A DNA stretch of 63,956 bases from Caulobacter sp. (GCA_021741355.1 JAIOXZ010000021.1:1-63956); one strand, 5' to 3'. Positions 15,859-26,619 are shown, counted from the stretch's first letter. The notes: generated from the sequence alone by a model not told the origin. A program made the numbers and translations.

Positions 15859-16299
15859 ATGAAGCGCCTGCACCTGCACATCGCCGTCGAGGACCTGGAC
15901 CGGTCGATCGGCTTCTATTCCACCCTGTTCGGCGCCCAGCCGTCGGTGGTGAAGGACGACTACGCCAAATGGATGCTGGAGGACCCGCGGGTGAACCTGG
16001 CCATCTCGCAGCGCGACCGGGTCGCCGCCGGTGTGGACCATGTCGGCGTCCAGGCCGAAACGGCCGCAGAGCTGGCGGAAATGGCCACCCGCCTCAAGGC
16101 CGCCGGTGAGACCACCTTCGATCAGGAGGCCACCACCTGCTGCTACGCGAAGTCGGACAAGAGCTGGGTCACCGATCCGTCGGGCGTGCGCTGGGAGACC
16201 TTCCACACGTTCGGCGAGGCGACGACGTACGGCGAGGACGAAGTGCTGCCGGCGGCGGTGTCGGCTGCGGACGTGGCGAAGGCGAGTTGTTGCGGGTAG
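15859..16299 (+). CDS. arsI: ArsI/CadI-type dioxygenase (C-As lyase) of the glyoxalase/VOC fold
   Basis: 146-aa vicinal-oxygen-chelate protein. It has the ArsI/CadI features: a His-rich first strand (MKRLHLHIAV), FYSTLFGAQPSVVKDDYAKW, H61 in DHVGV, the vicinal cysteine pair C94-C95 in TTCCYAKSDKSWV and E113 in RWETFH. In ArsI the two His and Glu bind Fe(II) and the Cys pair binds trivalent organoarsenicals, whose C-As bond is cleaved. The ATG at 15859 is preceded by GGAG. It is the first gene of the arsenic cluster. A purely metal-responsive CadI role cannot be excluded. Confidence 0.83.
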   Translation: MKRLHLHIAVEDLDRSIGFYSTLFGAQPSVVKDDYAKWMLEDPRVNLAISQRDRVAAGVDHVGVQAETAAELAEMATRLKAAGETTFDQEATTCCYAKSDKSWVTDPSGVRWETFHTFGEATTYGEDEVLPAAVSAADVAKASCCG

Positions 16300-16304
16300 G
16301 GCCT

Positions 16305-16403
16305 GCGTGGTTCGACACGCACTCTTCGAGCGCTGCTCACCATGACGAACACAAGAGCTCGTCATCCTGAGCAGGCCCGAAGGGCCGTGTCGAAGGACGC
16401 ACA
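16305..16403. repeat. Dispersed palindromic repeat (GTTCGACACG / CGTGTCGAAG family)
   Basis: Ends GTGGTTCGACACG and CGTGTCGAAGGACGCAC pair with each other. Internal blocks (GCTGCTCACCATGACGA, GTCATCCTGAGCAG) match a second, inverted copy at 44967-45085. It is inserted between arsI and arsR and may act as a hairpin in their transcript. Confidence 0.7.
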
Positions 16404-16414
16404 CCTGTCACAAA

Positions 16415-16432
16415 ATTCGGTTATTCTCGAAT
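16415..16432 (+). promoter_or_regulatory. Candidate ArsR operator and -10 box overlapping the arsR start
   Basis: ATTCG (16415-16419) and CGAAT (16428-16432) form an inverted repeat with an 8-base centre, and TTCTCGAAT (16424-16432) repeats the motif before arsI. TATTCT at 16422-16427 looks like a -10 box, which would start transcription near 16434, the arsR ATG itself. No ribosome-binding site precedes this ATG, so a leaderless mRNA is plausible. Confidence 0.45.
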
Positions 16433-16433
16433 C

Positions 16434-16784
16434 ATGGAACAGACTGACGCCGTCGCCGCCCTGTCGGCCCTCGCCCATCCCGGCCGGCTGGCGGTGTTCC
16501 GCCTGCTGGTGAAGGCCGGGCCCGAGGGTCTTCCGGCCGGGCGGATCGCCGAGGCGACCGGCAGCCTCAGCAACACCCTGTCGACCAACCTCAACATCCT
16601 GACCCAGGCCGGCCTCGCCCGCTCGCGGCGCGACGGCCGGCAGATCATCTACACCGCCGACTTCGACGTCATGCGCGGCCTGCTGACCTTCCTGATGGAC
16701 GACTGCTGCCAGGGCGAGCCGGCCATCTGCGGGCCGCTGACCGGCGTCCTCACCGGCGCCGACTGCGATGCGAAGACCTGCTGA
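16434..16784 (+). CDS. arsR: ArsR-family arsenic-responsive repressor
   Basis: 116-aa winged-helix repressor. The HTH core spans about residues 5-75 (LSALAHPGRLAVFRLLVKAG, SLSNTLSTNLNILTQAGLAR, RRDGRQIIYTADF). It lacks the classical alpha3 CxC sensor; instead cysteines cluster near the C-terminus: C91, C92, C99, C111 and C116. That arrangement (CC...C) resembles the Acidithiobacillus-type ArsR that binds As(III) at the C-terminal end. It sits between arsI and acr3, which it presumably represses. A possible leaderless start is noted under the operator entry. Confidence 0.93.
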   Translation: MEQTDAVAALSALAHPGRLAVFRLLVKAGPEGLPAGRIAEATGSLSNTLSTNLNILTQAGLARSRRDGRQIIYTADFDVMRGLLTFLMDDCCQGEPAICGPLTGVLTGADCDAKTC

Positions 16785-16845
16785 CCCGCCACACCCCCCT
16801 CATCCTCCGCACCGACGCCGCGGCGACATCGGCAAGGGCTGATCC

Positions 16846-17889
16846 ATGAACCTCTTCGAACGCTATCTGTCGCTCTGGGTCGCGCTCTGCATCGTCGCGG
16901 GCGTCGCCCTGGGCCAGCTGTTCCCCGGCCTGTTTCAGAGCATCGCGGGCCTGGAGGTCGCCAACGTCAACCTGCCGGTCGCGGGCCTGATCTGGCTGAT
17001 GATCATCCCGATGCTGGCGCGCATCGACTTCGGCGCCATGGGCCAGGTCGGCCGCCATTGGCGCGGCATCGGCATCACCCTGATCGTCAACTGGGCGATC
17101 AAGCCCTTCTCGATGGCCCTGCTCGGCTGGCTGTTCATAGGGATGCTGTTTCGCCCCCTGCTGCCGGGCGCCCAGATCGACAGCTATATCGCCGGACTGA
17201 TCCTGCTGGGCGCGGCGCCCTGCACGGCCATGGTCTTCGTCTGGAGCAACCTGACCCGGGGCGAGCCGCACTTCACCCTGAGCCAGGTGGCGCTCAATGA
17301 CGCGGTGATGATCTTCGCCTTTGCGCCGATCGTGGCCCTGCTGCTGGGCCTGTCGGCAATCACCGTGCCCTGGGAGACCCTGCTGCTGTCGGTCGGGCTT
17401 TACATCGTCATCCCGGTGATCCTCGCCCAGATCATCCGCAAGATCCTGCTGGCCAGGCGCGAAGGCGCGCTGGAAGCCGGTCTCGCCTGGCTGGGGCCGG
17501 TGTCGATGGGCGCCCTGCTGACCACCCTGGTGCTGTTGTTCGGCTTCCAGGGCGAGCAGATCATCGCCCAGCCGTTGATCATCGCCCTGCTGGCCGTGCC
17601 GATCCTAATCCAGGTCTATTTCATCGCCGGCCTGGCCTATGTGATGAACCGCGTGGCCGGCGAGCCGCACAACATCGCCGGTCCCTCGTCGATGATCGGG
17701 GCAAGCAACTTCTTCGAACTGGCCGTCGCCGCCGCCATCAGCCTGTTCGGCCTGCAGTCCGGCGCGGCGCTGGCCACGGTGGTCGGGGTGCTGGTGGAGG
17801 TGCCGGTGATGCTGTCGCTGGTCGCCATCGTCAACCGCACCAGGGGCTGGTACGAGCGAGCACCGCGCCCGACCGGAGTCGCCCCATGA
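16846..17889 (+). CDS. acr3: Acr3-type arsenite efflux permease
   Basis: 347-aa polytopic membrane protein with about ten hydrophobic helices. It starts MNLFERYLSLWVALCIVAGV and has the Acr3 hallmark GAAPCTAMVFVWSNLTRGEP (about 123-142), whose Cys is essential in characterised Acr3 proteins, and the late EPHNIAGPSSMIGASNFFEL. It exports As(III) as As(OH)3 by proton exchange. Length is normal. arsC overlaps its stop by 4 bases (ATGA), so the two are translationally coupled. Confidence 0.95.
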   Translation: MNLFERYLSLWVALCIVAGVALGQLFPGLFQSIAGLEVANVNLPVAGLIWLMIIPMLARIDFGAMGQVGRHWRGIGITLIVNWAIKPFSMALLGWLFIGMLFRPLLPGAQIDSYIAGLILLGAAPCTAMVFVWSNLTRGEPHFTLSQVALNDAVMIFAFAPIVALLLGLSAITVPWETLLLSVGLYIVIPVILAQIIRKILLARREGALEAGLAWLGPVSMGALLTTLVLLFGFQGEQIIAQPLIIALLAVPILIQVYFIAGLAYVMNRVAGEPHNIAGPSSMIGASNFFELAVAAAISLFGLQSGAALATVVGVLVEVPVMLSLVAIVNRTRGWYERAPRPTGVAP

Positions 17890-18290
17890 CCGTCACCATC
17901 TTCCACAACCCCGCCTGCGGCACCTCGCGCAACACCCTGGCGATGATCCGCGCCTCGGGCGTTGAACCGGCCGTCGTCGAGTATCTGAAGACCGGCTGGA
18001 CCCGGCCACAGCTCGAGAGCCTGCTGACCGCGATGGGCAAGGCGCCGCGCGACATCCTGCGCGTGAAGGGATCGCTCGCCAAAGAGCTCGGCCTGACCGC
18101 GCCCGCGGCGACCGACAACGCGATTCTCGACGCCATGGTCGCTCATCCGGCCCTCGTCGAACGGCCGATCGTCCAGTCGCCGAAGGGCGTCGCCCTGTGC
18201 CGCCCCTCGGAACGGGTCTTTGACCTGCTGGACGCCGCCCCGGCGGAGTTCGTCAAGGAAGACGGCGAGCGCGTGGCGCCCAAACGTTAA
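17886..18290 (+). CDS. arsC: Arsenate reductase ArsC (glutaredoxin-dependent type)
   Basis: 134-aa ArsC/Spx-fold protein. MTVTIFHNPACGTSRNTL places the catalytic C11 in the CGTSR motif; the downstream arginines in ILRVKG and in ERPIVQSPKGVALCRPSERV correspond to the arsenate-binding positions of the plasmid R773 type. It reduces As(V) to As(III), the substrate of Acr3 encoded immediately upstream and overlapping by 4 bases. Together with arsI and arsR it forms an operon for inorganic and methylated arsenic. Confidence 0.95.
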   Translation: MTVTIFHNPACGTSRNTLAMIRASGVEPAVVEYLKTGWTRPQLESLLTAMGKAPRDILRVKGSLAKELGLTAPAATDNAILDAMVAHPALVERPIVQSPKGVALCRPSERVFDLLDAAPAEFVKEDGERVAPKR

Positions 18291-18439
18291 CCCTGAACGT
18301 GACAAAAGCGCCGAAGCACCGAATATTACTTGCGTTTCGGGGGCGTCCGCGGGCAGAAAACAGGCGCGCCAATTGCTGGGTTGTATCCTGGCCGTGCCAT
18401 TCTGACGCGCGTACGGCATCGTAAACTGAAGGGGGAACG

Positions 18440-19873
18440 ATGCAGGAATTCGATCCCAGGCGTTCGACAGTCCGTCTGGCGCCCAAGGTTCTCACCGCTG
18501 TGGCCGGCCTGGGTGTCCTGGGTCTGTGCTGGAATCTGACCGCCGGTCCGGCCACGAGCGTGGTCAAGCCGCTCGATCCCGCCGCCCTCACGGCCCTGCA
18601 ACACATCGCTTTCGCCCGCGCCGAAGCCCAGCCCGGCTTCAACCAGGGCCAGAACATCAACGTCGAGGTCCGCCCCGGCGAGACCCTCGAGGCGGCCGTG
18701 CTGCGCAGCGGCGTGGCGCCGACGGACGCGCGCCTCGCCGTCCGCGTCCTGGCCGAGGCCATGGACACCGTGAACATCCGCGCCGGCATGGACTTCGTCG
18801 CCTCGGTCGCCCGGCCGCGGGACAGCCGCGGCCCCGCCCGTCTGATCGGTCTGTCGATGCGCACCGGCGCCGCCAGCACCCTGACTGTGTCGCGCACCTT
18901 CGACGGCGCCCTGCGCCTGCGCGAGCTGGAAGAAACCGTGAAGCCCGAAACCGTCGCCGCCTGCGGCCGGATGGAGGGCTCGTTCCACGAAAGCGCCAAC
19001 GCCATCGGCGCCAGCTCGGCGGTCGTCGCCGAGGCCTCCAAACTGTTCGCCCACAAGATCGACTTCTCGCGCGACATCAAGGCGGGCGATCCGTTCTGCC
19101 TGGTGTTCGACCGCAAGGTCACCGAGAGCGGCCGCACCATCGAGGCCGGCGGGCTGCAGTACGCCGAGGTCAAGGGCCAGCGCTTCTACGGCTTCACCCG
19201 CGCCGACGGGAAGCGGACCTTCCTCGACGCCATCGGCAAGAGCATCAAGGGCTTCCTGCTGCGCACCCCGGTCGACGGCGCCCGCATCACCTCGCGCTTC
19301 GGCCTGCGCCGCCACCCGATCCTCGGCTACAACAAGATGCACCAGGGCATCGACTTCGGCGTCGGCACGGGCACGCCCGTCCTGGCCGCCGGCGACGGCG
19401 TGGTCGTCGAGGCCCGCCGCTGGGGCGGCTATGGCAACTGGGTGCGTCTGCGCCATGCGGGCGGCTACGAAACCGGCTACGCCCACCTCTCGCGCTTCGG
19501 CAAGGGCCTCAGGCCCGGCATGCGGGTGAGCCAGGGCCAGCTGATCGGCTACGTCGGCTCCACCGGCGCCTCGACCGGCCCGCACCTGCACTACGAGGTC
19601 TGGCTCAAGGGTCGCCGGGTCAACCCGATGACCAAGATCCAGTCCGGCGTCAGCGTCGATCCGCGCGACGTGGCCTCATTCAACTCGACCAAAAAGCGGA
19701 TCGAGGCCCTGATCGCCCCGCGCCGCACGGCGCTCGGCATCGCGGCCCCGGTCGCGACGCCCGCCAAGGGCGCCACGGTCGCCGAGGCGCCGGAAGAAAC
19801 CACCTCGACCAAGAAGCTCGCCCGTACCGATTTCAGCGCGCCCAAGGCCGGTCTCAAGCCCCGCGCGGGGTAA
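18440..19873 (+). CDS. M23-family murein peptidase (LytM domain) with N-terminal anchor
   Basis: 477-aa protein. A hydrophobic segment at about residues 17-36 anchors it or is a signal. Residues about 70-250 form the OPA/LysM-like N-terminal region typical of MepM-type peptidases. The LytM domain spans about 270-400, with zinc ligands in MHQGIDFG and GPHLHYEVW. Such enzymes cut peptidoglycan cross-bridges during growth and division. The C-terminal 80 residues are basic and Ala/Thr-rich. Start at 18440 follows GGGGGAACG. It is followed by prfA after 68 bases. Confidence 0.9.
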   Translation: MQEFDPRRSTVRLAPKVLTAVAGLGVLGLCWNLTAGPATSVVKPLDPAALTALQHIAFARAEAQPGFNQGQNINVEVRPGETLEAAVLRSGVAPTDARLAVRVLAEAMDTVNIRAGMDFVASVARPRDSRGPARLIGLSMRTGAASTLTVSRTFDGALRLRELEETVKPETVAACGRMEGSFHESANAIGASSAVVAEASKLFAHKIDFSRDIKAGDPFCLVFDRKVTESGRTIEAGGLQYAEVKGQRFYGFTRADGKRTFLDAIGKSIKGFLLRTPVDGARITSRFGLRRHPILGYNKMHQGIDFGVGTGTPVLAAGDGVVVEARRWGGYGNWVRLRHAGGYETGYAHLSRFGKGLRPGMRVSQGQLIGYVGSTGASTGPHLHYEVWLKGRRVNPMTKIQSGVSVDPRDVASFNSTKKRIEALIAPRRTALGIAAPVATPAKGATVAEAPEETTSTKKLARTDFSAPKAGLKPRAG

Positions 19874-19941
19874 GGTCGACACAGCAGGCCCGCTCGCTGT
19901 AAACAGCGGCCCCTTCCCGCCGCTGTTTCCGGATTGCTCCC

Positions 19942-21018
<1,077 letters not shown>

Positions 21019-21026
21019 GCCATCCC

Positions 21027-21791
21027 ATGCAATCCACCGTCGCCGCCCTGTTTCGCCACCCCGTGAAGGGCTTCACGCCCGAGCGGCTGGCCGCGGCTGA
21101 TCTGGCCGTCGGCCAGGGCTTTCCAGCCGACCGGCAGTATGCGGTGGAAGTCGGCGACTGCGGCTTCGATCCGACCGCGCCCACCTTCGTGCCCAAGACG
21201 AAGTTCGCCGTGCTGGCGCATATCGCCAACGTCGCGAAGGCCCGCACCCGTTACGACGACGCCACCGGCCTGTTCCACGCCGCCGCGCCCGGCCATCCCG
21301 ACTTCGCCGGCGACCTGACCGGCGAGCCGGGCCGCGACGCCTTCGCCGCCTGGCTGACCGACCTGCTCGGTGAGGAGGCCCGGGCGCCGCTGAAGGTGCT
21401 GCAGGCGCCTGGAACATGGCGGTTCACCGATCATCCCCTGGGCCATCTCTCGATCATCAATCTGGCCAGCCTGCGCGATCTGGAATCGCGGATGCGGCGG
21501 CCGCTGGACCCGCTGCGCTTTCGCGCCAACCTCTATGTCGACGGCTGGCCCGCCTGGATCGAGAACGATTGGACCGGCCGCAGCCTGTCGGTCGGCGGCG
21601 CGACCGCGACGGTGTTCAAGCCGATCGTCCGCTGTGCGGCCACCCATGTGGACCCGGAGACCGCCGAGCGCGATCTGGACGTCGTCGCGGCACTGTTCGA
21701 GAACTATGGCCACACCCTGTGCGGCCTCTATGTGCAGACCACCGCCGCCGGCCGTGTGGCCGAAGGCGATGTCGTGGAGCTGAAGGCGTGA
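21027..21791 (+). CDS. MOSC-domain protein
   Basis: 254-aa protein with an N-terminal MOSC beta-barrel (STVAALFRHPVKGFTPERL, then GFPADRQYAV) and a C-terminal MOSC domain (about 120-250), including the characteristic cysteine in FKPIVRCAATHVDPET and the final VAEGDVVEL strand. MOSC proteins transfer sulfur or handle molybdenum-cofactor-dependent reductions (mARC/YcbX type). The substrate here is unknown. It overlaps prmC by 4 bases (GTGA) and follows prfA by 8, so all three are likely cotranscribed. Confidence 0.9.
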   Translation: MQSTVAALFRHPVKGFTPERLAAADLAVGQGFPADRQYAVEVGDCGFDPTAPTFVPKTKFAVLAHIANVAKARTRYDDATGLFHAAAPGHPDFAGDLTGEPGRDAFAAWLTDLLGEEARAPLKVLQAPGTWRFTDHPLGHLSIINLASLRDLESRMRRPLDPLRFRANLYVDGWPAWIENDWTGRSLSVGGATATVFKPIVRCAATHVDPETAERDLDVVAALFENYGHTLCGLYVQTTAAGRVAEGDVVELKA

Positions 21792-22654
21792 CCACTCTTG
21801 TGAAGGCCTGGAAGGCCGGCGGCGAACGCCTCAAGGCCGTCGGCATCGACCAGCCGGCCATCGACGCGCGGCTGATGCTCGAGGCCGCCGCCGGGGTCAG
21901 TCGTCTGGAGATCGTCACCGAACCCTACCGCGAACTGACCGCCGAGCAGGAAGCGACCTACGAAAGCTACCTCGACCGCCGCGGTCGCCGCGAGCCAGTG
22001 AGCCATATCCTCGGCCGCAAGGGCTTCTGGAAGATCATGCTCAACGTCAACAGCGCGGTCCTGACCCCGCGCCCGGACACCGAGGTGATCGTCGACGAGG
22101 CGCTGAAGGCCTTTCCCGAGCACATGGCGTTCAACATGCTCGACCTCGGCGTCGGCTCGGGAGCCATCATGCTGGCGATCCTGGCCGAGCGGCCGGCGGC
22201 GAAGGCGCTCGGGGTCGACATCTCCGAGGACGCCCTGGCCGTGGCGCGGGAGAATGCGGCCAATCTCGACCTCGACGGCCGCACGGTGCTGCTGCGCGGC
22301 GACTGGACGTCCGGGCTCGGCGACGCGGGCTTCGACCTGGTGGTGGCCAACCCGCCCTACATCCCCACCCACGTCATCGAGACGCTCGATCCCGAGGTGC
22401 GCGACCACGACCCCAGGCTGGCCCTCGACGGCGGCCCCGACGGGCTGGACCCCTACCGCCTGCTGGCCCCGGAGATCCTGCGGGTGCTCAAGCCGGGCGG
22501 GATGTTCGCCGTCGAGATCGGCCATGACCAGAGCGCCGACGTCGAGGCGCTGTTCCGCCAGGCCGGCGCCGGCGATGTCCGGACGATCAAGGACCTCGGT
22601 CTGCGCGACCGGGTTGTCGCGGGTTCCAGAAACCCCTTGGAAACAGGGTCCTGA
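21788..22654 (+). CDS. prmC: Release factor glutamine methyltransferase PrmC (HemK)
   Basis: 288-aa SAM-dependent methyltransferase that modifies the glutamine of the GGQ motif in release factors. The GTG at 21788 overlaps the MOSC stop. An N-terminal helical domain (about 1-85) precedes the Rossmann fold with MLDLGVGSGAIMLAILAE and the catalytic NPPY in VVANPPYIPTH (about 190). The frame is open upstream but that part lies inside the MOSC gene. Neighbourhood with prfA supports the call. Confidence 0.95.
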   Translation: MTTLVKAWKAGGERLKAVGIDQPAIDARLMLEAAAGVSRLEIVTEPYRELTAEQEATYESYLDRRGRREPVSHILGRKGFWKIMLNVNSAVLTPRPDTEVIVDEALKAFPEHMAFNMLDLGVGSGAIMLAILAERPAAKALGVDISEDALAVARENAANLDLDGRTVLLRGDWTSGLGDAGFDLVVANPPYIPTHVIETLDPEVRDHDPRLALDGGPDGLDPYRLLAPEILRVLKPGGMFAVEIGHDQSADVEALFRQAGAGDVRTIKDLGLRDRVVAGSRNPLETGS

Positions 22655-22887
22655 GGCGTTACATCTGACTCGTTCCCACTCAGATCGCCGTAGAGATTGA
22701 TCGCAATCGACGGCGGGCGCGCGAGGTCTCAAGAGGACCGGGTCGCCGCGCTGAAAGCGGGCGGGAACAAAGAACAGCGTCTTTTTCGAAAACAACAAGA
22801 GCGGGCGGCAAGCCCGAACCAGTATCCAGAACCGGCCCGCGCGAACGACCGCTGTGTCACGCGCCCGCCGGCAGGTCGAAGGGTAAA
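22655..22887 (+). other. Intergenic leader of the DUF4167 gene
   Basis: 233 bases with no gene. A GACTC (GANTC) site lies near 22670, and the 3' part is purine-rich (about 22765-22815). No tRNA, riboswitch or clear terminator could be recognised. GAAGGG just before the ATG at 22888 is the ribosome-binding site. Confidence 0.4.
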
Positions 22888-23820
22888 ATGAGAGATTTCA
22901 AGGGTATGAAGCGTCAGCGCGGCCGCAATCGCGGCAGTGGCGGCAACAACCAGGGCGGCAAGCCCCAGCACAACGCCAACCGTGCGTTCGACTCCAACGG
23001 TCCCGAAGGCATCAAGGTGCGCGGCGCCGCGCAGGGTGTCTTTGAGAAGTACCAGCAACTGTCCCGCGACGCCGCGTCCGGCGGCGACCGGGTGCTGGCC
23101 GAGAACTACCTGCAGCACGCCGAGCACTATTTCCGCACCCTGCGCGCCATGCAGCCGCACCGCCCGGTGTCCGACATCGTCGGCCGCGAGCAGTTCTCGT
23201 CGGGCTTCGACATCGATTTCGAGGCCGAACCGGGTGAACCGCCCGAGGGCGGCTACGTGCCCGAGACCGAGGGGGGCGAGGGCGAAGGCCAGCGCGACAA
23301 CAACAACCAGGGTGGCCAGCGCTTCGACAACAACCGTCCGCGTGACGGCCAGCGTTTCGAGGGCCGCGACCGTCAACGTGATGACCGGCCTCGGGACGAC
23401 CGTCCGCGGGAAGATCGTCCGGCACGCGACGAGCGTCCGCGCGATGACCGCCCTCGCGACGACAAGCCCCGTGAGGAACGCCCCCGTCAGGAGGGCGAGG
23501 CCAGTGGCGGTCGCCGTGACCGCTGGCGCGAACGTGACGAACGCCGGGACCGTGAACGCGCCGAAGCGGCCGCCCGCGATCCGCTGGCCGTGGTCGAACC
23601 CCAGGCCGCCGCGCCGCTGGCGCCCGAGCCCGCCGCCAGTGAATCACCCCGCCTGCGCGGCCAGGACGGCGCCGTGAGCGAACTGCCCGCCTTCCTCGGC
23701 CGTCCGGCCGCGGTGAGCGAGGAAGCGCCCGCCGAGGAAGCCAAGAAGCCCCGTCGTCGCCGCGCCCCGCGCAGCTTCGAAGGTGGCGAGGACGCCAAGC
23801 CGGAGACGGAAAAGGCGTAG
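22888..23820 (+). CDS. DUF4167 protein with Arg/Asp-rich disordered tail
   Basis: 310-aa protein. Residues about 1-100 are the DUF4167 domain: a basic start (MRDFKGMKRQRGRNRG), GPEGIKVRGAAQGVFEKYQQ and ENYLQHAEHYFRTLRAMQ. The rest is disordered with many imperfect RDDRPR/REDRPR-type repeats (about 140-215) and an acidic Ala/Pro tail ending in basic RRRRAPRSF. The family is typical of Alphaproteobacteria and its composition suggests RNA or ribosome association, which is inference. A second in-frame Met (MKRQRGR) is a possible start. Confidence 0.88.
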   Translation: MRDFKGMKRQRGRNRGSGGNNQGGKPQHNANRAFDSNGPEGIKVRGAAQGVFEKYQQLSRDAASGGDRVLAENYLQHAEHYFRTLRAMQPHRPVSDIVGREQFSSGFDIDFEAEPGEPPEGGYVPETEGGEGEGQRDNNNQGGQRFDNNRPRDGQRFEGRDRQRDDRPRDDRPREDRPARDERPRDDRPRDDKPREERPRQEGEASGGRRDRWRERDERRDRERAEAAARDPLAVVEPQAAAPLAPEPAASESPRLRGQDGAVSELPAFLGRPAAVSEEAPAEEAKKPRRRRAPRSFEGGEDAKPETEKA

Positions 23821-23828
23821 GTTGAATT

Positions 23829-23955
23829 GCTCTCCCTGTTGGGAGAGCTGTCAGCCCGGAGGGCTGACTGAGTGGGATGCGCCGGTGTCGGCCGACATTG
23901 GCGCATCCCTCACCACCACCCTTCGGGTGGTCCCCCTCTCCCAAGAGGGAGAGGA
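23829..23955. repeat. Multi-hairpin intergenic repeat (CTCTCCC...GGGAGAG family)
   Basis: Five nested or serial stems are visible: CTCTCCC/GGGAGAG, TCAGCCC/GGGCTGA, GGATGCGCC/GGCGCATCC, ACCACCC/GGGTGGT and CTCTCCC/GGGAGAG. A relative lies at 48009-48160. It sits between the convergent DUF4167 and hydrolase genes and may end both transcripts. Confidence 0.75.
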
Positions 23956-24813
23956 TTAGTTCCCGACCATCCCCGCCGCCGTCCCGATCGCGCCGACCAG
24001 CGCCGGCACGCAGCAGGCGTTGAGGAAGTGGTCGCCGCCGGGGACCACGACCAGCGTCGTCGGCGCCGCGCCGCGACCCTGCGCCAGCGCCCGCGCCGAG
24101 GAGACCGGCACGAAGGTATCGGCCTCGCCGTGGAGCACAACGACCGGCAGGGCGAGACCCGCCAGGGCCGCGCGCGCCGCAGGCAGTTGCGGCGCCTGTC
24201 CGCGCACCTCGGCGATGGCGTTCTTCAGATCCCGGGGCAGCATCGGCCGCACCATGCCGCCAAGGCCGGTGAGCCGCCGCGCGGTCGTCCCGCGCTCACC
24301 GTAGAACGGGCTCATCAGGACCAGCGCCTGCACCCGGTCCGGATAGCGGGCGGCCATCAGCGTCGCGATCGGCGCGCCGTAGGACTGGCCGACGAGGATC
24401 ACCTTCTGGCCGGGCGCGACCTCGAGCAGCGCCGACAGCGCCTCAGCCTGGTCGCTGATCGAGCCCACCACGCCGGCCGGCTCGCTGAGGGCGAAGCCCG
24501 GCCGGTCGGCGACGACCATGGTGTAGTCTTCCGGCAGGGCGGCCAGCACCGGCGCCCAGAACTCCGACCACGACGGCGTGCCGGTGATCACGACCACTTT
24601 CCACGGCGAGACGCGCGGCGTGCGCAGGGCGGACAGCGTCCACGGATGGCCGGCGGCCTGGACCGCCACCCGTTCCATGGTTCCCGCCGGATAGTCATTC
24701 GAGGTCGGGTAGCGCTCGACCTCGGCCGACATGCAGCCGGACAGCGCAACGGCGACGAGGACGGCGGCAAGCGCGTGGAGGATACGGGGCAAGGCGGACT
24801 CCTTCAGCCCCAT
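23956..24813 (-). CDS. Alpha/beta hydrolase, predicted lipoprotein
   Basis: 285-aa protein. The start at 24813 yields a lipoprotein signal with lipobox LSGC at about residues 24-27. The alpha/beta-hydrolase fold shows VVITGTPSWSEFWAPVLAAL (oxyanion strand), the nucleophile elbow VGQSYG, the acid in VLHGEADTFVPVS and the His in VPGGDHFLNA. It should be a membrane-anchored periplasmic esterase or lipase-like enzyme; the substrate is unknown. The open frame upstream of 24813 lacks features. It is followed (convergently) by the multi-hairpin repeat. Confidence 0.85.
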   Translation of the reverse strand: MGLKESALPRILHALAAVLVAVALSGCMSAEVERYPTSNDYPAGTMERVAVQAAGHPWTLSALRTPRVSPWKVVVITGTPSWSEFWAPVLAALPEDYTMVVADRPGFALSEPAGVVGSISDQAEALSALLEVAPGQKVILVGQSYGAPIATLMAARYPDRVQALVLMSPFYGERGTTARRLTGLGGMVRPMLPRDLKNAIAEVRGQAPQLPAARAALAGLALPVVVLHGEADTFVPVSSARALAQGRGAAPTTLVVVPGGDHFLNACCVPALVGAIGTAAGMVGN

Positions 24814-24910
24814 TGCTACGCCCGCCCTGCGACCGAATGAAGTTAAGCCTTGGTCATGGACCGGGTCGCATGTGCTTCGGCCGATCAAAATGACATTCAA
24901 CCCAAACCGA

Positions 24911-25035
24911 CGTCATGGCCCGACTTGTTCGGGCCACCCAAGCACGATGAGGCCAGAAACTGTCCCGCTGACTGCTGGCGGTTCACATCAGCGCGACGGT
25001 GTTCTTGGGTGGCCCGAACAAGTCGGGCCATGACG
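24911..25035. repeat. Long inverted repeat, CTTG-loop hairpin family copy 1
   Basis: 32-nt arms at 24911-24942 and 25004-25035 are perfect reverse complements. Each arm itself folds as GGCCCGA-CTTG-TTCGGGCC. The 61-base centre carries no gene. Related copies are at 47795-47920 and 53133-53245. It lies between the start of the hydrolase gene and the end of the GNAT gene. Confidence 0.9.
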
Positions 25036-25089
25036 GGTTCGTTGGATTCACGGAACGCTGATATCCACCATTGCAGGCCTGCTTGTCAG

Positions 25090-25518
25090 TCAGACCTGCT
25101 CCAGGTCGTACTCGTAGAACGCCGCCAGGTGACCCTTGTCGCCGAAGCTCTCGTAGAGACGGCGTGCGGGGTCGTTCTCCTCCTCCGTGCCCACCCACCA
25201 TTCCTCGCAGCCTAGCGACCGGCCGAGGGCGAGCATCGCTTCCATCAGCCGACGGGCGATGCCCTGGCGCCGGAAGGCCTCCGCGACGCCGAGGTTGTCG
25301 ACATAGAGTTCGGTCGGCTGGTCGGGATGGCGATGGATACAGGCGGCCAGCTGGCCGACGACCAGCCCGTCGGCCACCGCGAGGAACATCAGGTTGGTCT
25401 CATGCGCCAGATAGGCGGCCAGCCGCACGGGCACGATGTCGTCGTCGAAGACATCCTCCGCGACCTTGTCCAGCAGCGACGCGTTGCCGGCGGAAAGCCG
25501 GATGATCTCGATGCTCAT
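25090..25518 (-). CDS. GNAT-family N-acetyltransferase, AAC(3)-I-like
   Basis: 142-aa acetyltransferase. The acetyl-CoA loop is RRQGIARRLMEAML (about 86-99), preceded by the beta4 strand ELYVDNLGVAEAF. C-terminal NDPARRLYESFGDKG is the usual closing motif. The overall layout, with NLMFLAVADGLVVGQLAACI and the acidic EEWWVGTEEEN, resembles aminoglycoside 3-N-acetyltransferase I proteins, so it would be annotated as AAC(3)-I-like. Real aminoglycoside activity is not shown by the sequence. It is a single gene between a repeat and a 69-base gap. Confidence 0.85.
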   Translation of the reverse strand: MSIEIIRLSAGNASLLDKVAEDVFDDDIVPVRLAAYLAHETNLMFLAVADGLVVGQLAACIHRHPDQPTELYVDNLGVAEAFRRQGIARRLMEAMLALGRSLGCEEWWVGTEEENDPARRLYESFGDKGHLAAFYEYDLEQV

Positions 25519-25587
25519 GGGTCGTCCTCCGGGCGACAGGCTATCCAGCCCCGAGGGACAGGAGAACCCCGCGCCCGGAGACCGTCC

Positions 25588-26619
<1,032 letters not shown>

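Noticed and set aside
22655..22887. Possible RNA gene or riboswitch before the DUF4167 gene
   Set aside because: No cloverleaf, conserved riboswitch core or strong stem could be drawn by eye.
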